A DNA stretch of 64,000 nt from Roseovarius sp. S88 (GCF_037023735.1 NZ_CP146069.1:2583501-2647500), one strand, 5' to 3'. Numbered from the stretch's first letter, positions 52,909-63,176 are shown. The notes: a model not told the origin generated them from the letters alone. Numbers and translations are program-made.

Positions 52909-53436
52909 TCAATAGAACCATTCGTAGCGCAGGTTATCGATCACAAGGAACCCTTCCTCAAAGATCGGCCAGCCCTTGGGCAGGTATTTGGTCAGCGCCA
53001 CCTCAAAGAGCAGATAGACAAAAATCGGCGTGCCGATAACCAAAGCGGTCGTCATGGCCCAGCCATGCCGGCCGATGATCCGCACGTAAAAGAACATGAA
53101 GAGCACCAGCGCCAGATAGGTGCCAATGATGGTCATCAGCAGCAGAAACGCAAACAGGGCGACGACTGAGACGCCCACGATGAATATCGTTTCCTGCGAA
53201 ATGTAAGGATCGGTTGAGCGCGATTCCGGCGTCGCCCCCATGAACCACCGCAGGATTGTCGCAAGGGAGGCCAGCGCCATGCCAAGCGACAGCCAGAAGG
53301 GCCACATGCCAGCCCCCGGTCCCCGCCCCTCGACCCAGCCAATGGTCAGACCATCCAGATAGACATTGAGCATCAGCCCAAGCGACACCAGCAAGGTCGC
53401 AATCCCCATCAAGAGTTCAGCCGTCCGAACCGTCAT
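52909..53436 (-). CDS. tctB: tripartite tricarboxylate transporter small permease TctB
   Basis: 175 residues with four or five spans: ELLMGIATLLVSLGLML, WPFWLSLGMALASLATIL, IIGTYLALVLFMFFYVRIIG and a short C-terminal helix. This layout is typical of TctB. It follows tctC after a 127-bp gap with a hairpin. Confidence 0.87.
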   Translation of the reverse strand: MTVRTAELLMGIATLLVSLGLMLNVYLDGLTIGWVEGRGPGAGMWPFWLSLGMALASLATILRWFMGATPESRSTDPYISQETIFIVGVSVVALFAFLLLMTIIGTYLALVLFMFFYVRIIGRHGWAMTTALVIGTPIFVYLLFEVALTKYLPKGWPIFEEGFLVIDNLRYEWFY

Positions 53437-53528
53437 TCCGTGCTCCGTTCAAAGAAGATCTATCTGCATTAAAGACCACATGACCACACCAGTTGGCAGG
53501 CCCGTCGGCTTTCAGATTGTCGAGGGAA

Positions 53529-53554
53529 ACAAGGCCCGCTGAAGCGAGCCTTGT
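53529..53554 (-). terminator. intra-operon hairpin between tctC and tctB
   Basis: ACAAGGC pairs with GCCTTGT, and CGCT with AGCG inside, after a single internal mismatch. It lies 9 bp after the tctC stop. Like the dctP-dctQ hairpin, it probably gives excess binding protein. Confidence 0.6.
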
Positions 53555-53563
53555 ATCAGGTCT

Positions 53564-54547
53564 TTATTCGCCTGTGATCGCATCTGCGCCGACCTGTTCG
53601 ATCAGCTTCACATGTGCGTCTTTCTGCGTGGCGTGGAAGTTGGCAAGGTCATCGCCTTTCATCATCGCCTCACAGGTCAGGCCATCGGAGGTGCAGAAAT
53701 CCTGCCACTCCTGGCTGTCAAAAAGTTCCTGGAAAAGGTTTGTGTACCATTCCACCGCTTCGGGATCCATGCCTGGAGGGCCGTTCACGGACCGCTGCAT
53801 GTAGTACTCGATGTCCACACCCAGCTCTTTGGCGGTTGGAGTGTCCGGGAAGGCCGCCATGCGCTCGCCGGTGAACTGCACCAGCGGCTTGGAATTGCCC
53901 GCGCGGAAGAACTCCATCTGCTCAGACGGGTTGTTCACAGTCGAGTCGATCTGATTGCCCACCAGGTTCTTGGCCACCGTGCCGCCACCCGGGAACGGGA
54001 TATAGGTCACGTCATATTCAAACGCGGCTTCCATCATCGCGGTCAGAACGCTGTCTTCCTGACCAGATCCCGTGCCGCCGACTTTCCAGTCTAGGCCGGC
54101 CTCTTTCACCGCACCGACATAGCTGTCGAGATCAGTGATGTCCTCGCGGTCGGTGTTGACCCACAGCAGGAATGTGTCCATCGCCATCAAGCCAATGGGC
54201 GTGAATTGCGTCACGTCGACCCCAAGGTCTTCCTGGATGATCGGTGTGGTGTAAAAACTGTTGAGGGTCATCATCACAGTGTGATTGTCACCCGCCTTGT
54301 CCTGCATGTAGCGCAGCGCCTCGGCACCAGACCCACCCGGCTTGTTGATCGGAATAAACGGGCGTGGGCTGAGGTCTTTTTTCTCAATGAGACCTTGCAG
54401 CAGGCGCGCGATCTGGTCCGCGCCGCCACCTGTGCCGGCCATGATGATAAATTCAACCGGCTTGCGCGGTTGCCATTCCGCCAGGGCTGCCGGAGCCGTC
54501 AAAGCAAGTGCAGCGGCACTTGCCGTTAGTGTTTTCAATAGCGTCAT
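53564..54547 (-). CDS. tctC: tripartite tricarboxylate transporter substrate-binding protein TctC
   Basis: 327 residues with a signal peptide ending ALAEWQ. The mature part opens with RKPVEFIIMAGTGGGADQIAR, the usual Bug/TctC ligand loop, and has VGGTGSGQEDSVL, the second loop of the ligand site. Periplasmic binding protein. A TTGTATACCT motif at 54616 resembles the GntR operator seen at 57588, so it is probably under that regulator. Confidence 0.88.
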   Translation of the reverse strand: MTLLKTLTASAAALALTAPAALAEWQPRKPVEFIIMAGTGGGADQIARLLQGLIEKKDLSPRPFIPINKPGGSGAEALRYMQDKAGDNHTVMMTLNSFYTTPIIQEDLGVDVTQFTPIGLMAMDTFLLWVNTDREDITDLDSYVGAVKEAGLDWKVGGTGSGQEDSVLTAMMEAAFEYDVTYIPFPGGGTVAKNLVGNQIDSTVNNPSEQMEFFRAGNSKPLVQFTGERMAAFPDTPTAKELGVDIEYYMQRSVNGPPGMDPEAVEWYTNLFQELFDSQEWQDFCTSDGLTCEAMMKGDDLANFHATQKDAHVKLIEQVGADAITGE

Positions 54548-54615
54548 TCGACGTCCTCCCTATTCATTTGACCCTGCGGGCCTCTTTACGCTGTCAAAGC
54601 AACGTCAGCGCGGCA

Positions 54616-54625
54616 TTGTATACCT
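54616..54625. promoter_or_regulatory. GntR-like half-matching operator upstream of tctC
   Basis: TTGTATACCT matches TGGTATACCA at 8 of 10 positions, 69 bp before the tctC start. The full palindrome at 57588 is the better site. Confidence 0.4.
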
Positions 54626-54714
54626 TGGTATTTTTATTGCTTCATCAACGTGTTTAACGAAACAAAAATACCCGCCTGCCGCATAGTTAGCACATATTCC
54701 GGTAAGGCAAACTC

Positions 54715-55575
54715 TTAATGCGCCAAAACAATCGGAATTTCCGCGGCCTCCACCACGGTTTGCGTATTCCCCCCAAAAATCGACTCACGCTCATAGCTGT
54801 CGTGGTATGCGCCCATGACCAAAAGGTCGCCGCCTTCTGATGCGCAATGGTCCAAGAGCTTGCGGCCGACATTGCCGTCTTTCTCAAAGCTGTTGATGCG
54901 CGCACTGACACCCCGGACATCCAGATAGTTGACCAATTCCTCTGCACTGGTCGCATGTGCGTCCTGCCCGGCCGTCAGGATCGTGACAGCCTCGGCCGCC
55001 TCAATAAGTGGCATCGCCATCGCCAGCGCGCGGGTGGCCTCCAGCGATCCGTTCCAGCCTATGCAGACATGCCGCCCCAGATCGGGCGCGACCGCTTCAA
55101 CCTCAGGACACATCATCACAGGTCTTGCGGACGAAAATAGCGCAGATTTCAGTGTGTTATATCCCAAATTGGTGGATTTATCGGGCTTGGGCACACAGAT
55201 CAGATCCGCCAGCCGCCCATAGTGCCGCACCGCATCGGCTTGCTTGCCGGTGTATTCCAGAAACGATGTATTTGCCTGACCCCGAGCCGGAAGTTGCACC
55301 GGCAAGCCAAACTTTTCGGCCAACGCTGTGAACTCTTCGCGCAGGGTTTCTTCGGTCACATCCGCCATGTTCCTGGACACGTCCTCCAATTGCTTGCGCA
55401 GGAAATTGGGGACAACCACGCCATAAGGCATCAGATCCTGCGCCGCCGGGCGGCAATGCACCACCTGAACATGCGCGCCAAAGCGTTTGGCCAGCACGGC
55501 GGCGTGGGCAAAGACATTGTCGCCTTTGCCATCACCGCGCACCGGCAATGTGATTTGATGCAACGCGCAGGCCAT
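54715..55575 (-). CDS. universal stress protein, two UspA domains
   Basis: 286 residues from MACALHQITL, with AAAAGG upstream. Two UspA folds (about 1-140 and 150-286). The second has GAYHDSYERESIFGGNTQTV, an ATP-binding-type G..x..G pattern, slightly altered. It starts 4 bp after the CoA-transferase stop and belongs to the same operon; USPs beside TctABC transporters are common and often thought to sense nucleotides. Confidence 0.85.
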   Translation of the reverse strand: MACALHQITLPVRGDGKGDNVFAHAAVLAKRFGAHVQVVHCRPAAQDLMPYGVVVPNFLRKQLEDVSRNMADVTEETLREEFTALAEKFGLPVQLPARGQANTSFLEYTGKQADAVRHYGRLADLICVPKPDKSTNLGYNTLKSALFSSARPVMMCPEVEAVAPDLGRHVCIGWNGSLEATRALAMAMPLIEAAEAVTILTAGQDAHATSAEELVNYLDVRGVSARINSFEKDGNVGRKLLDHCASEGGDLLVMGAYHDSYERESIFGGNTQTVVEAAEIPIVLAH

Positions 55576-55579
55576 CCTT

Positions 55580-56854
55580 TTACTCCGCCGCTGTCTTCTG
55601 GGCCTCGCCAACGGCGCCGCTTTCGATGACGGCTTGCAGGGCCTCCCCCTCATAGCCCAGAACGTCGCGCAGGATCTCCACCGTATGCTCGCCCAAAAGC
55701 GGTGAACGCGTCACTTCCACCGGGCTGTCACTAAGCTTGATGGGACAGCCGACGCTCGCATAGGTCCCGCGCTCGGGGTGATCCACATCCACAATCGTGC
55801 CCGTCGCGCGCAAGCCCTCATCCTCAATGAGTTCCTTGGTCGACAGGATCGGCCCCACGGGGATGTTGAGCGGATTGCAGATGTCCATCACCTCGAACTT
55901 GGTCTTGGTCATGGTCCATTCTTCGATTGCGCCAAAGATTTCATTGAGCTTGTCGAGCCGCTCTGGTGGTGTGACATAGCCTTCGGCTGTCTTCCACTCA
56001 GGGCGTCCGATCACATCGCACACATTTTCCCACACCGCAGCCTGCGTAATGAAATAGGTATAGGCGTTGGGGTCCGTCTCCCACCCTTTGCATTTGAGAA
56101 TGCGCCCCGGCTGTCCCCCGCCGGAGTCATTGCCCGCACGCGGTGTGGCCTCACCAAAGGGAATACCCTCGCCAAACTGGCTGTATTCCTTAAGCGGTCC
56201 CGCATCGAGCCGTTGCTGATCGCGCAGTTTGACCCTGCAAAGGTTCAGCACCCCGTCCTGCATCGGCGCGAGCACCTTTTGGCCCCGGCCAGTGCGTTCA
56301 CGCTGGAAAAGTGCCGTCATGATGCCAAGCGCAAGATGAAGCCCCGTGCCGCTGTCGCCGATCTGCGCCCCGGTCACGAGCGGCGGGCCATCCAGAAAGC
56401 CGGTGGTCGAGGCGGCCCCGCCCGCGCATTGCGCCACGTTCTCATAGACCTTGCAATCCTCGTATTTACCCGGGCCAAACCCCTTGACCGACGCCATGAT
56501 GATGCGCGGGTTGATCTCTTGAATCCGTTCCCAGCTGAACCCCATCCGGTCCAAGGCACCCGGCGCAAAGTTCTCGACCAGCACATCGCATTCCTCAATG
56601 AGGCGTGTGAGAACTTCCTTGCCGGTCTCGTTCTTGGAATTAAGCTCAATCGACCGCTTGTTGTGGTTGAGCATGGTGAAATAAAGACTGTCCGCCCCCG
56701 GCACATCCACCAGCTGCTTGCGCGTGGCATCTCCCACGCCGGGGCGTTCGACCTTGAGCACATCGGCCCCAAACCACGCCAGAAGCTGCGTGCAGGTCGG
56801 GCCTGATTGAACATGGGTGAAATCCAGAATTTTGATACCGTCCAACGCCTTCAT
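55580..56854 (-). CDS. CaiB/BaiF family III CoA-transferase
   Basis: 424 residues. N-terminal [28 protein letters not shown], then [17 protein letters not shown] and the catalytic-Asp region [16 protein letters not shown]. Sequence and length match formyl-CoA:oxalate-type transferases (Frc), but the oxalyl-CoA decarboxylase partner is not adjacent. The start overlaps the gntR stop by 4 bp. It probably activates the acid imported by TctABC. Confidence 0.87.
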   Translation of the reverse strand: MKALDGIKILDFTHVQSGPTCTQLLAWFGADVLKVERPGVGDATRKQLVDVPGADSLYFTMLNHNKRSIELNSKNETGKEVLTRLIEECDVLVENFAPGALDRMGFSWERIQEINPRIIMASVKGFGPGKYEDCKVYENVAQCAGGAASTTGFLDGPPLVTGAQIGDSGTGLHLALGIMTALFQRERTGRGQKVLAPMQDGVLNLCRVKLRDQQRLDAGPLKEYSQFGEGIPFGEATPRAGNDSGGGQPGRILKCKGWETDPNAYTYFITQAAVWENVCDVIGRPEWKTAEGYVTPPERLDKLNEIFGAIEEWTMTKTKFEVMDICNPLNIPVGPILSTKELIEDEGLRATGTIVDVDHPERGTYASVGCPIKLSDSPVEVTRSPLLGEHTVEILRDVLGYEGEALQAVIESGAVGEAQKTAAE

Positions 56855-57555
56855 CGGGCCTCTCCTTTGGAAATGTCAGTCTGTTCTGCCGCGCGCCAGA
56901 ACTGACGCACATGATCATGCAATCGCATAGAGTGGTCGCGCACCCGATCCGCCGCAAGAGCACCATCGCGCGCCTCCAGCGCTTCGATGATGCCCATGTG
57001 ATCGACCACGGATTTGGAAACGCGATCCTCTTCGCCCATCGCCCGGCGGCGCACGGCGTGCATATGCACAAAGAGCCCCTCCGCCATCACTCCAAGTAGC
57101 TTGCAATGGGAAATGTCCAGAATCCGCTGGTGAAAACGAATGTTGTCATCGGAGTATTCTGCAATCTCAGCCCCGGATTTTGTCAAAGAGTGCTTCGCGG
57201 CCATTTCGCGCAAGGACGCGACCTCATCGTCGGTTGCGGCCTCTGCCGCCAACCGGGCCGCCATGCTTTCCAGCGCGGCCCAGGCGACGATCATTTCGAG
57301 AATTTCAGTTAACGTCTTGCGCTGAACAAAAATGCCCCGACGGGGTTTGACTACGAGAAGGCCCTCCTGCTCCAATCGGATCAACACCTCGCGCAGCGGC
57401 GTGCGGGAGACACCCAACTGGTCTGCAAGACTGCGCTCATCAAGGCGCAGATCGGCATCTTCGGCATAGAGGTCCATGTCCAGAATGGCCCCGCGCATCC
57501 GCTCGTAGATGTGGTCCTTGAGCGTGACCGACGTATCTATGGGTTGCAATTTCAT
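56851..57555 (-). CDS. GntR-family (FCD) transcriptional regulator
   Basis: 234 residues. N-terminal winged HTH ([39 protein letters not shown]) and an FCD domain with metal-type histidines ([22 protein letters not shown]). First gene of the CoA-transferase-USP operon. A perfect 16-bp palindrome lies 33 bp before its start, pointing to self-control. Confidence 0.88.
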   Translation of the reverse strand: MKLQPIDTSVTLKDHIYERMRGAILDMDLYAEDADLRLDERSLADQLGVSRTPLREVLIRLEQEGLLVVKPRRGIFVQRKTLTEILEMIVAWAALESMAARLAAEAATDDEVASLREMAAKHSLTKSGAEIAEYSDDNIRFHQRILDISHCKLLGVMAEGLFVHMHAVRRRAMGEEDRVSKSVVDHMGIIEALEARDGALAADRVRDHSMRLHDHVRQFWRAAEQTDISKGEAR

Positions 57556-57587
57556 GGGCGGCAGTAGAGATCTCTTTTGATTCTGCT

Positions 57588-57603
57588 ATCTGGTATACCA
57601 GAT
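57588..57603. promoter_or_regulatory. operator palindrome upstream of gntR
   Basis: ATCTGGTATACCAGAT, a perfect 16-bp palindrome 33 bp before the GntR start, of the TNGTNNNACNA form bound by FadR/FCD-type regulators. Confidence 0.7.
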
Positions 57604-57637
57604 GCCAGATCAGAGCAAGGCAAACACCAATGGTTGC

Positions 57638-57755
57638 CTGTTTTCTTCAAAGAAAACAGCTTGGCAAATTGCAATTTGCCACAATGGAATTTTCCAAAAT
57701 TCCAGGCCCAGTTTCTTTCAAAGCCCTCCGGGAACTTTTAAAGTTTCCGGGGGCT
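57638..57755. repeat. tandem palindrome array, site 4 (four hairpins)
   Basis: Four hairpins between gntR and fdsA: 57638-57659 (CTGTTTTCTT arm), 57662-57681 (TGGCAAATTG core), 57685-57704 (TGGAATTTT arm) and 57722-57755 (AGCCC outer stem, then CCGGGAACTTT). The last ends 5 bp from the fdsA stop and could terminate that transcript. Confidence 0.7.
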
Positions 57756-57759
57756 CAGC

Positions 57760-60525
57760 TTATTGCGCTGCAACAACGCTTGCATCCGCCGCCTCAACCC
57801 GTACGGCGGAATATTTGAACTCGGGGATCTTGCCATAGGGGTCAACCGCCGGGTTGGTCAAAATGTTCGCCGCCGCCTCGACATAGGCAAAGGGCACAAA
57901 GACCATATCTGGTGCAATCGCACGATCCGCCCGCGCCATGATCTCAATCGAGCCGCGCTTGGTGGTGATCCGCACCATGCCGCCAGGCTCCACCCCAAGC
58001 TGGCGCAAAGTCGAGGGGTGCAGCGAACAGTTGGCCTCAGGCTCCACCGCATCCAAAACCGTGGCACGGCGCGTCATCGACCCGGTATGCCAATGCTCCA
58101 ACTGCCGCCCAGTGGTCAGCACCATCGGGAAATCAGCATCCGGCAGGTCATCTGGCGGAATCACAGACGCAGGTGTGAAGCGTGCCCTCCCCTCTGGGCG
58201 TGGGAAGGCGTCGCCAAACACAACCGACTGGCCAGGGTCTTCTGGTGAGAGCGACGGGTAAGTGACCGCCTCGTTCTCAAGCCGGTCCCAAGTGATGTTG
58301 TCGAGACTGCGCATATTCACCGCCATCTCGGCAAAGACCTCAGACGGGTGCGTGTACGTCCAGGGCAAACCGCAGCGCTTGGCCAGTTCGACCTCAATCC
58401 ACCAATCCTCTTTCGCCTCTCCGGGCGGGGGCACAGCGGGCCGCAGCATCTGAACAGTCCGGTTGGTGTTTGAGACAGTTCCTGACTTTTCATACAAAGC
58501 CGATGCTGGCAGGATGACGTCCGCATAGTTGGCCGTCTCGGTTATGAAAATATCCTGCACCACCAGATGATCGAGCTTGGCCAATGCATCCCGTGCATGT
58601 TCCACGTCAGGGTCAGACATGGCCGGGTTTTCGCCCAGCACGTACATCGCCTTGATGTGACCCTCATGCACCGCATCCATGATCTCAGTCACGGTGAGGC
58701 CTTTTTCATTGCTGAAATCACCCGAGGCCCACACATCCGTAAAGGCAGAGCGCACACCATCATCGGTCACCGACTGATAATCCGGCAGGAACATCGGAAT
58801 AAGCCCGGCATCAGACGCCCCTTGCACGTTGTTCTGTCCGCGCAGCGGATGCAGACCTGTGCCCGGACGGCCCACATGGCCACACATCAGTGCCAGTGAG
58901 ATCAGGCAGCGCGAATTGTCTGTGCCATGAATATGCTGGCTAATGCCCATGCCCCAGAAGATCATGCCGGCCTTGGCCGTCGCAAAATCACGGGCGACCG
59001 CCCGCAAAGTCTCCGCCGGAATACCGCAAAGCTCTTCCATCTTCTCAGGTGCGAATTGCGCCAGATGCTCTTTCTCGGCCTCCCAGTTTTCGGTGAAGGC
59101 TTCGATATATTGCTGATCGTAGAGCCCCTCTTCGACGATCAGATGCATGATCGCGTTGAGCATGGAGACATCGGCCCCGGGTTTGAACTGCAGCATATGC
59201 GTGGCGAACCGTCGCAGGCCAACGCCGCGCGGGTCCATCACAATGAGCTTACCACCGCGTTTGGTGAACTGCTTGAAATAGGTCGCCGCAACAGGGTGGT
59301 TCTCCACCGGGTTGGCCCCGATGACAATCGCCACATCCGCGTCCTTGATGTCATTGAACCCAGCCGTCACAGCGCCAGAGCCGACATTCTCAATGAGAGC
59401 GGCCACAGAGGAGGCATGACACAGCCGCGTGCAATGGTCGACGTTATTATGGCCAAAGCCCTGACGGATAAACTTCTGGAAAAGATACGCCTCTTCATTG
59501 GTGCATTTCGCACTGCCGAAGCCCGCCACCTCACGACCGCGTCCCTTCAGACCGCCCGCCGCGACATCCAGTGCTTCATCCCATGACGCTTCGCGGAAGA
59601 AGTCCTGCCAGTTATCCGGGTTCACGTTGAGCCCTTTGGCAGGCGCATCCTCACGCCGGATCAGAGGTTTGGTGAGACGGTGCTGGTGGTGGATATAGTC
59701 ATATCCAAACCGCCCTTTGACACAGAGACGCCCCTCGTTTGCAGGCCCATTTATGCCCTCGACATATTTGATCTTGCCGTCTTTGACCTTCATGCTGATC
59801 TGACAACCCACACCGCAGAAGGCACAGACACTTTTGACCTCGTGGTCATAGTCCTTGCTGTCCCCGATCTGCGCATCATCCACCACAGAGGCTGGCATCA
59901 GCGCGCCGGTCGGGCAGGCCTGCACGCATTCGCCACAAGCCACGCAGGTGCTTTCTCCCATCGGGTCGGCCTGATCAAACACCGGGTAAGCATCATGCCC
60001 CCGGCCCGCCATGCCGATCACGTCATTGACCTGTACCTCGCGGCAAGCGCGCACGCAAAGGCCACATTGAATGCACGCATCGAGGTTCACACTCATCGCC
60101 ACATGGCTGTCATCCAGCAGTGGAATGCGGTCTTTCTCAAGCTTGGGCAAACGGCTGTCCGAGACGCCGTTCATCTCGGCCATATCCCACAGGTGGCTTG
60201 ATTTGTCATGCGCCTCAGCGCGCTCCGGCTGATCGGTGACCAGCATCTCAATCACCATCTTGCGCGCAGTTTCTGCCCGCGCGGAATTGGTGGTCACGAC
60301 CATCCCGTCCGCCGCTTCGCGGATGCAGGAAGCCACCAGCGTGCGCTCGCCCTCCACCTCAACCATACAAGCCCGGCAGTTGCCATCGGGGCGATAGCCC
60401 GGCGCGGGTTTGTGGCAGAGATGCGGGATCACGAGACCCCGACCATGCGCCACTTCCCAAATGGTGAGACCCTTCTCGGCGGTGACTTCTTTACCATCGA
60501 GTGTGAATTTGACTGTATCGCTCAT
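57760..60525 (-). CDS. fdsA: NAD-dependent formate dehydrogenase, alpha (molybdenum) subunit
   Basis: 921 residues. N-terminal [2Fe-2S] domain (Cys37, 50, 53, 67), two ferredoxin-type [4Fe-4S] sets (151/154/157/161 and 194/197/200/204), a further [4Fe-4S] (234/237/241/268), and the molybdopterin catalytic domain. The active-site Cys369-His370 pair is in CTRLCHASS, so this is the cysteine form, not selenocysteine. It oxidises formate to CO2 in the cytoplasm, passing electrons to the flavin subunit. It follows fdsB by 3 bp. No fdsC or fdsD is downstream. Confidence 0.95.
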   Translation of the reverse strand: MSDTVKFTLDGKEVTAEKGLTIWEVAHGRGLVIPHLCHKPAPGYRPDGNCRACMVEVEGERTLVASCIREAADGMVVTTNSARAETARKMVIEMLVTDQPERAEAHDKSSHLWDMAEMNGVSDSRLPKLEKDRIPLLDDSHVAMSVNLDACIQCGLCVRACREVQVNDVIGMAGRGHDAYPVFDQADPMGESTCVACGECVQACPTGALMPASVVDDAQIGDSKDYDHEVKSVCAFCGVGCQISMKVKDGKIKYVEGINGPANEGRLCVKGRFGYDYIHHQHRLTKPLIRREDAPAKGLNVNPDNWQDFFREASWDEALDVAAGGLKGRGREVAGFGSAKCTNEEAYLFQKFIRQGFGHNNVDHCTRLCHASSVAALIENVGSGAVTAGFNDIKDADVAIVIGANPVENHPVAATYFKQFTKRGGKLIVMDPRGVGLRRFATHMLQFKPGADVSMLNAIMHLIVEEGLYDQQYIEAFTENWEAEKEHLAQFAPEKMEELCGIPAETLRAVARDFATAKAGMIFWGMGISQHIHGTDNSRCLISLALMCGHVGRPGTGLHPLRGQNNVQGASDAGLIPMFLPDYQSVTDDGVRSAFTDVWASGDFSNEKGLTVTEIMDAVHEGHIKAMYVLGENPAMSDPDVEHARDALAKLDHLVVQDIFITETANYADVILPASALYEKSGTVSNTNRTVQMLRPAVPPPGEAKEDWWIEVELAKRCGLPWTYTHPSEVFAEMAVNMRSLDNITWDRLENEAVTYPSLSPEDPGQSVVFGDAFPRPEGRARFTPASVIPPDDLPDADFPMVLTTGRQLEHWHTGSMTRRATVLDAVEPEANCSLHPSTLRQLGVEPGGMVRITTKRGSIEIMARADRAIAPDMVFVPFAYVEAAANILTNPAVDPYGKIPEFKYSAVRVEAADASVVAAQ

Positions 60526-60528
60526 GGC

Positions 60529-62214
60529 TTACACCTCCTCCGGGAAATGTTTCATCGTCAGTCTGATCGGGTTCGGGGCCGCCTGACCCAGACCGCAGAT
60601 GGACGCATCGACCATGGTTTGGCTCAGCTCTTCCAGAAGGCCCTGATCCCATGTGTCCGCCTGCATCAGCTTGACTGCCTTCTCACAGCCCACGCGGCAG
60701 GGTGTGCATTGACCACAGCTTTCATCCTCAAAGAATTTCAGCATGTTAATCGCGGCTTCCTTCGCGCTGTCTTGATCAGACAGCACCACAACAGCCGCCG
60801 AGCCGATGAAGCTGCCATGCGGTTGCAACGTGTCAAAATCGAGCGGTATGTCGTTCATAGAGCTGGGCAACAGCCCCGAGGACGGTCCACCCGGCTGGTA
60901 CGCTTTGAATGTGTGACCATCAAGCATACCGCCCGACGCCTCGATGATATCGGTGATCGTTGAGCCTGCAGGCAGCAGATGCACGCCGGGGTTTTTGACA
61001 CGCCCCGAGACCGAGTAAGAGCGCAACCCGACACGGCCATTTTTCTCAACACCGGACAGGATCTCTTTGCCTTCACGCAAGACACGGGCCACCCAGTAAA
61101 GCGTCTCAACATTGTTGACCAAAGTGGGACGATTGAAGATGCCCACTTGGGCGACGAACGGCGGGCGGTGACGCGGCAGACCGCGCTTACCTTCGATGCT
61201 TTCAATCATCGCGCTTTCTTCGCCGCAGATATAGGCCCCGGCCCCGCGGCGCAGGTCGATGTATCCCTCAGACACAATGCCGGCGCCTTCCAAAGCTTTG
61301 ATCTCACGCGCTAAAATATCAAGCACAGCTGGGTATTCGTCACGCATGTAAATAAAACAGGTCTCGGCCTCGACCGCCCAGGCGGCGATCAGCATACCCT
61401 CAAGAAAGAGATGCGGTGTGCGTTCGAGATAGTAGCGGTCCTTGAACGTGCCCGGCTCGCCCTCGTCACCGTTCACAGCCAGATACCGCGGCCCGGCCTC
61501 GGCGCGCACAAAGCCCCATTTGCGGCCCGAGGGGAAGCCCGCGCCGCCAAGGCCTCGCAAGCCGCTGTCGAGCAACTCTTGCTGGATGGCCTCAAAGTCA
61601 CCACCGGCGCGAATTTCTTCCAGCTTGGTATAGCCACCAGCCGCCTTGTAGGCTGCAAAATCCTCATACTCCGGCAGATGCGCATGGGTGTCGCCTACCG
61701 CAATCGCAGCTTCCACCTTTTCGACCGTCGCATGATCAATATGGTTGTGGCCCAACTCCAGCACCGGGGCTGTGTCGCAGCGGCCCATGCAGGGCGCGCG
61801 CAAGACGCGTACATGGGCGGGGTTCATACCGTCTTCCAAAGCGGCTTTGAGTTGCTGCGCACCGGCCAACTCACAGGACAGGGAATCGCACACCCGAATG
61901 GTGAGCACTGGTGGCGGGACATCGCCCTCTTTCACCACGTCGAAATGCGCATAGAAGGTGGCAACCTCATAAATCTCAGCCTGCGCGATGCGCAACTCTT
62001 CGGCAAGCGCGCGGATGTGAGCGGCTGAGAGATGGCCGTATTTATCTTGAATCAGGTGCAAAAACTCGATCAGCAGATCGCGGCGACGCGGCCTGTCGCC
62101 CAGCAGATCACGCACCTCCTGCCAGGCCTGATCCGTCAGTTGACGGCCCTTGGGCGTGTGGCGCCCTTTGCCCTTCCCAGATTTCCAAACGCCGTTGCGA
62201 TCGTCCAAAGCCAT
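60529..62214 (-). CDS. fdsB: formate dehydrogenase beta subunit, fused NuoE-NuoF type
   Basis: 561 residues. The N-terminal 150 form a NuoE/FdsG-like [2Fe-2S] domain (CDSLSCELAG and CMGRCDTAP). The rest is NuoF-like: GLGGAGFPSGRKWGF, GDEGEPGTFKDR for FMN/NADH, and ESCGQCTPCRVG for [4Fe-4S]. It transfers electrons to NAD. In organisms such as Cupriavidus these are separate fdsG and fdsB genes; here they are one. It starts after a basic N-terminal extension (KGKGRHTPKGRQ). Confidence 0.92.
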   Translation of the reverse strand: MALDDRNGVWKSGKGKGRHTPKGRQLTDQAWQEVRDLLGDRPRRRDLLIEFLHLIQDKYGHLSAAHIRALAEELRIAQAEIYEVATFYAHFDVVKEGDVPPPVLTIRVCDSLSCELAGAQQLKAALEDGMNPAHVRVLRAPCMGRCDTAPVLELGHNHIDHATVEKVEAAIAVGDTHAHLPEYEDFAAYKAAGGYTKLEEIRAGGDFEAIQQELLDSGLRGLGGAGFPSGRKWGFVRAEAGPRYLAVNGDEGEPGTFKDRYYLERTPHLFLEGMLIAAWAVEAETCFIYMRDEYPAVLDILAREIKALEGAGIVSEGYIDLRRGAGAYICGEESAMIESIEGKRGLPRHRPPFVAQVGIFNRPTLVNNVETLYWVARVLREGKEILSGVEKNGRVGLRSYSVSGRVKNPGVHLLPAGSTITDIIEASGGMLDGHTFKAYQPGGPSSGLLPSSMNDIPLDFDTLQPHGSFIGSAAVVVLSDQDSAKEAAINMLKFFEDESCGQCTPCRVGCEKAVKLMQADTWDQGLLEELSQTMVDASICGLGQAAPNPIRLTMKHFPEEV

Positions 62215-62300
62215 GCGTAATCTCCTGTCTGCCGCGCGGACCGTAACGCAGAGAAATCACAGGCAAAATTCGTATGTTCAAAAGTTACGATAAGCAAAAA

Positions 62301-63176
62301 TTATTGCACAGCATCCCGTAGAGCTTGCAGCGTCCGCAGCCCCGGTCCACGCTTGGGCGTCACCAGGCTCAGGGACTTGCGTACCACCGGCTCGGTCAGG
62401 GGATGCACCTCCACCGCCTCCAACGTGCCAATGCTCTCCACCACACCGCGCGGCACAATCGTAGCAGCAGCACCGGAGATCGCCATCACAACACCGGCTG
62501 TGAGTCCCGACAGTTCCGCGACCACGGTGGGTTGCACACCGACCTGATGGAAGACTTCGTCCAGAATACGCCGGTTTTGCATACCCGGCTCCAGCAGACA
62601 CATGGGCAATTGGCTGGCCTCTTTCCAGGTGATATCGCCTTGATCCGGATCCACCATGCCCGAAGGTGCCAGAAGCACATATTCTTCTTCATGCACCGGC
62701 TGCATCTCCAGCGACGCTTTGTCGACCGCTTCGGTATAGGTGATGCCCGCATCAAAAAGCCCCTCCTCGATCCCCAGCAGGATCGACATGGACGAGGTCG
62801 ATTTAATTTTGACGGTGATGCCAGGGTTGGCCTCTCGCAAGGCTTTCGTCAGCTTCGCGGCATAAGCTGAAGCGGTCGGCACAACACCAAGCCGCAAAAC
62901 CCCTGTCACGTCGCCAGGCTCCGCACTGAATTCCCGCTCCAGCCGTTCCACATCCTCAAGGATTTGCAGCGCGTGGCGTACGATGGATTCTCCATCCGGC
63001 GTCAGCCCCTCGAACCGATTGCCCCGACGCACAATCTTGGTCTTAAGATGCTCTTCCAACTTGCTGATCCGCATGGAAAAAGCAGGCTGCGACACACCGC
63101 ATTCCTCGGCCGCACGGGCAAAGTGTTTCTGCCGCGCAAGCGCTGTCAGATAGTGCAGGTCTTTGAGGCTGAGCAC
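62301..63176 (-). CDS. LysR-family transcriptional regulator (FdsR-like)
   Basis: 291 residues. HTH at the N-terminus (LHYLTALARQKHFARAAEECGVSQPAFSMRISKLEEHL), then a periplasmic-binding-like effector domain with CLLEPGMQNRRILDE. Ends are typical for LysR. It is upstream of fdsB with an 86-bp gap on the same strand, so it probably controls the formate dehydrogenase genes, though LysR genes are more often divergent from their targets. It resembles OxyR in the HTH, but the OxyR redox cysteines are not evident. Confidence 0.87.
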   Translation of the reverse strand: MLSLKDLHYLTALARQKHFARAAEECGVSQPAFSMRISKLEEHLKTKIVRRGNRFEGLTPDGESIVRHALQILEDVERLEREFSAEPGDVTGVLRLGVVPTASAYAAKLTKALREANPGITVKIKSTSSMSILLGIEEGLFDAGITYTEAVDKASLEMQPVHEEEYVLLAPSGMVDPDQGDITWKEASQLPMCLLEPGMQNRRILDEVFHQVGVQPTVVAELSGLTAGVVMAISGAAATIVPRGVVESIGTLEAVEVHPLTEPVVRKSLSLVTPKRGPGLRTLQALRDAVQ

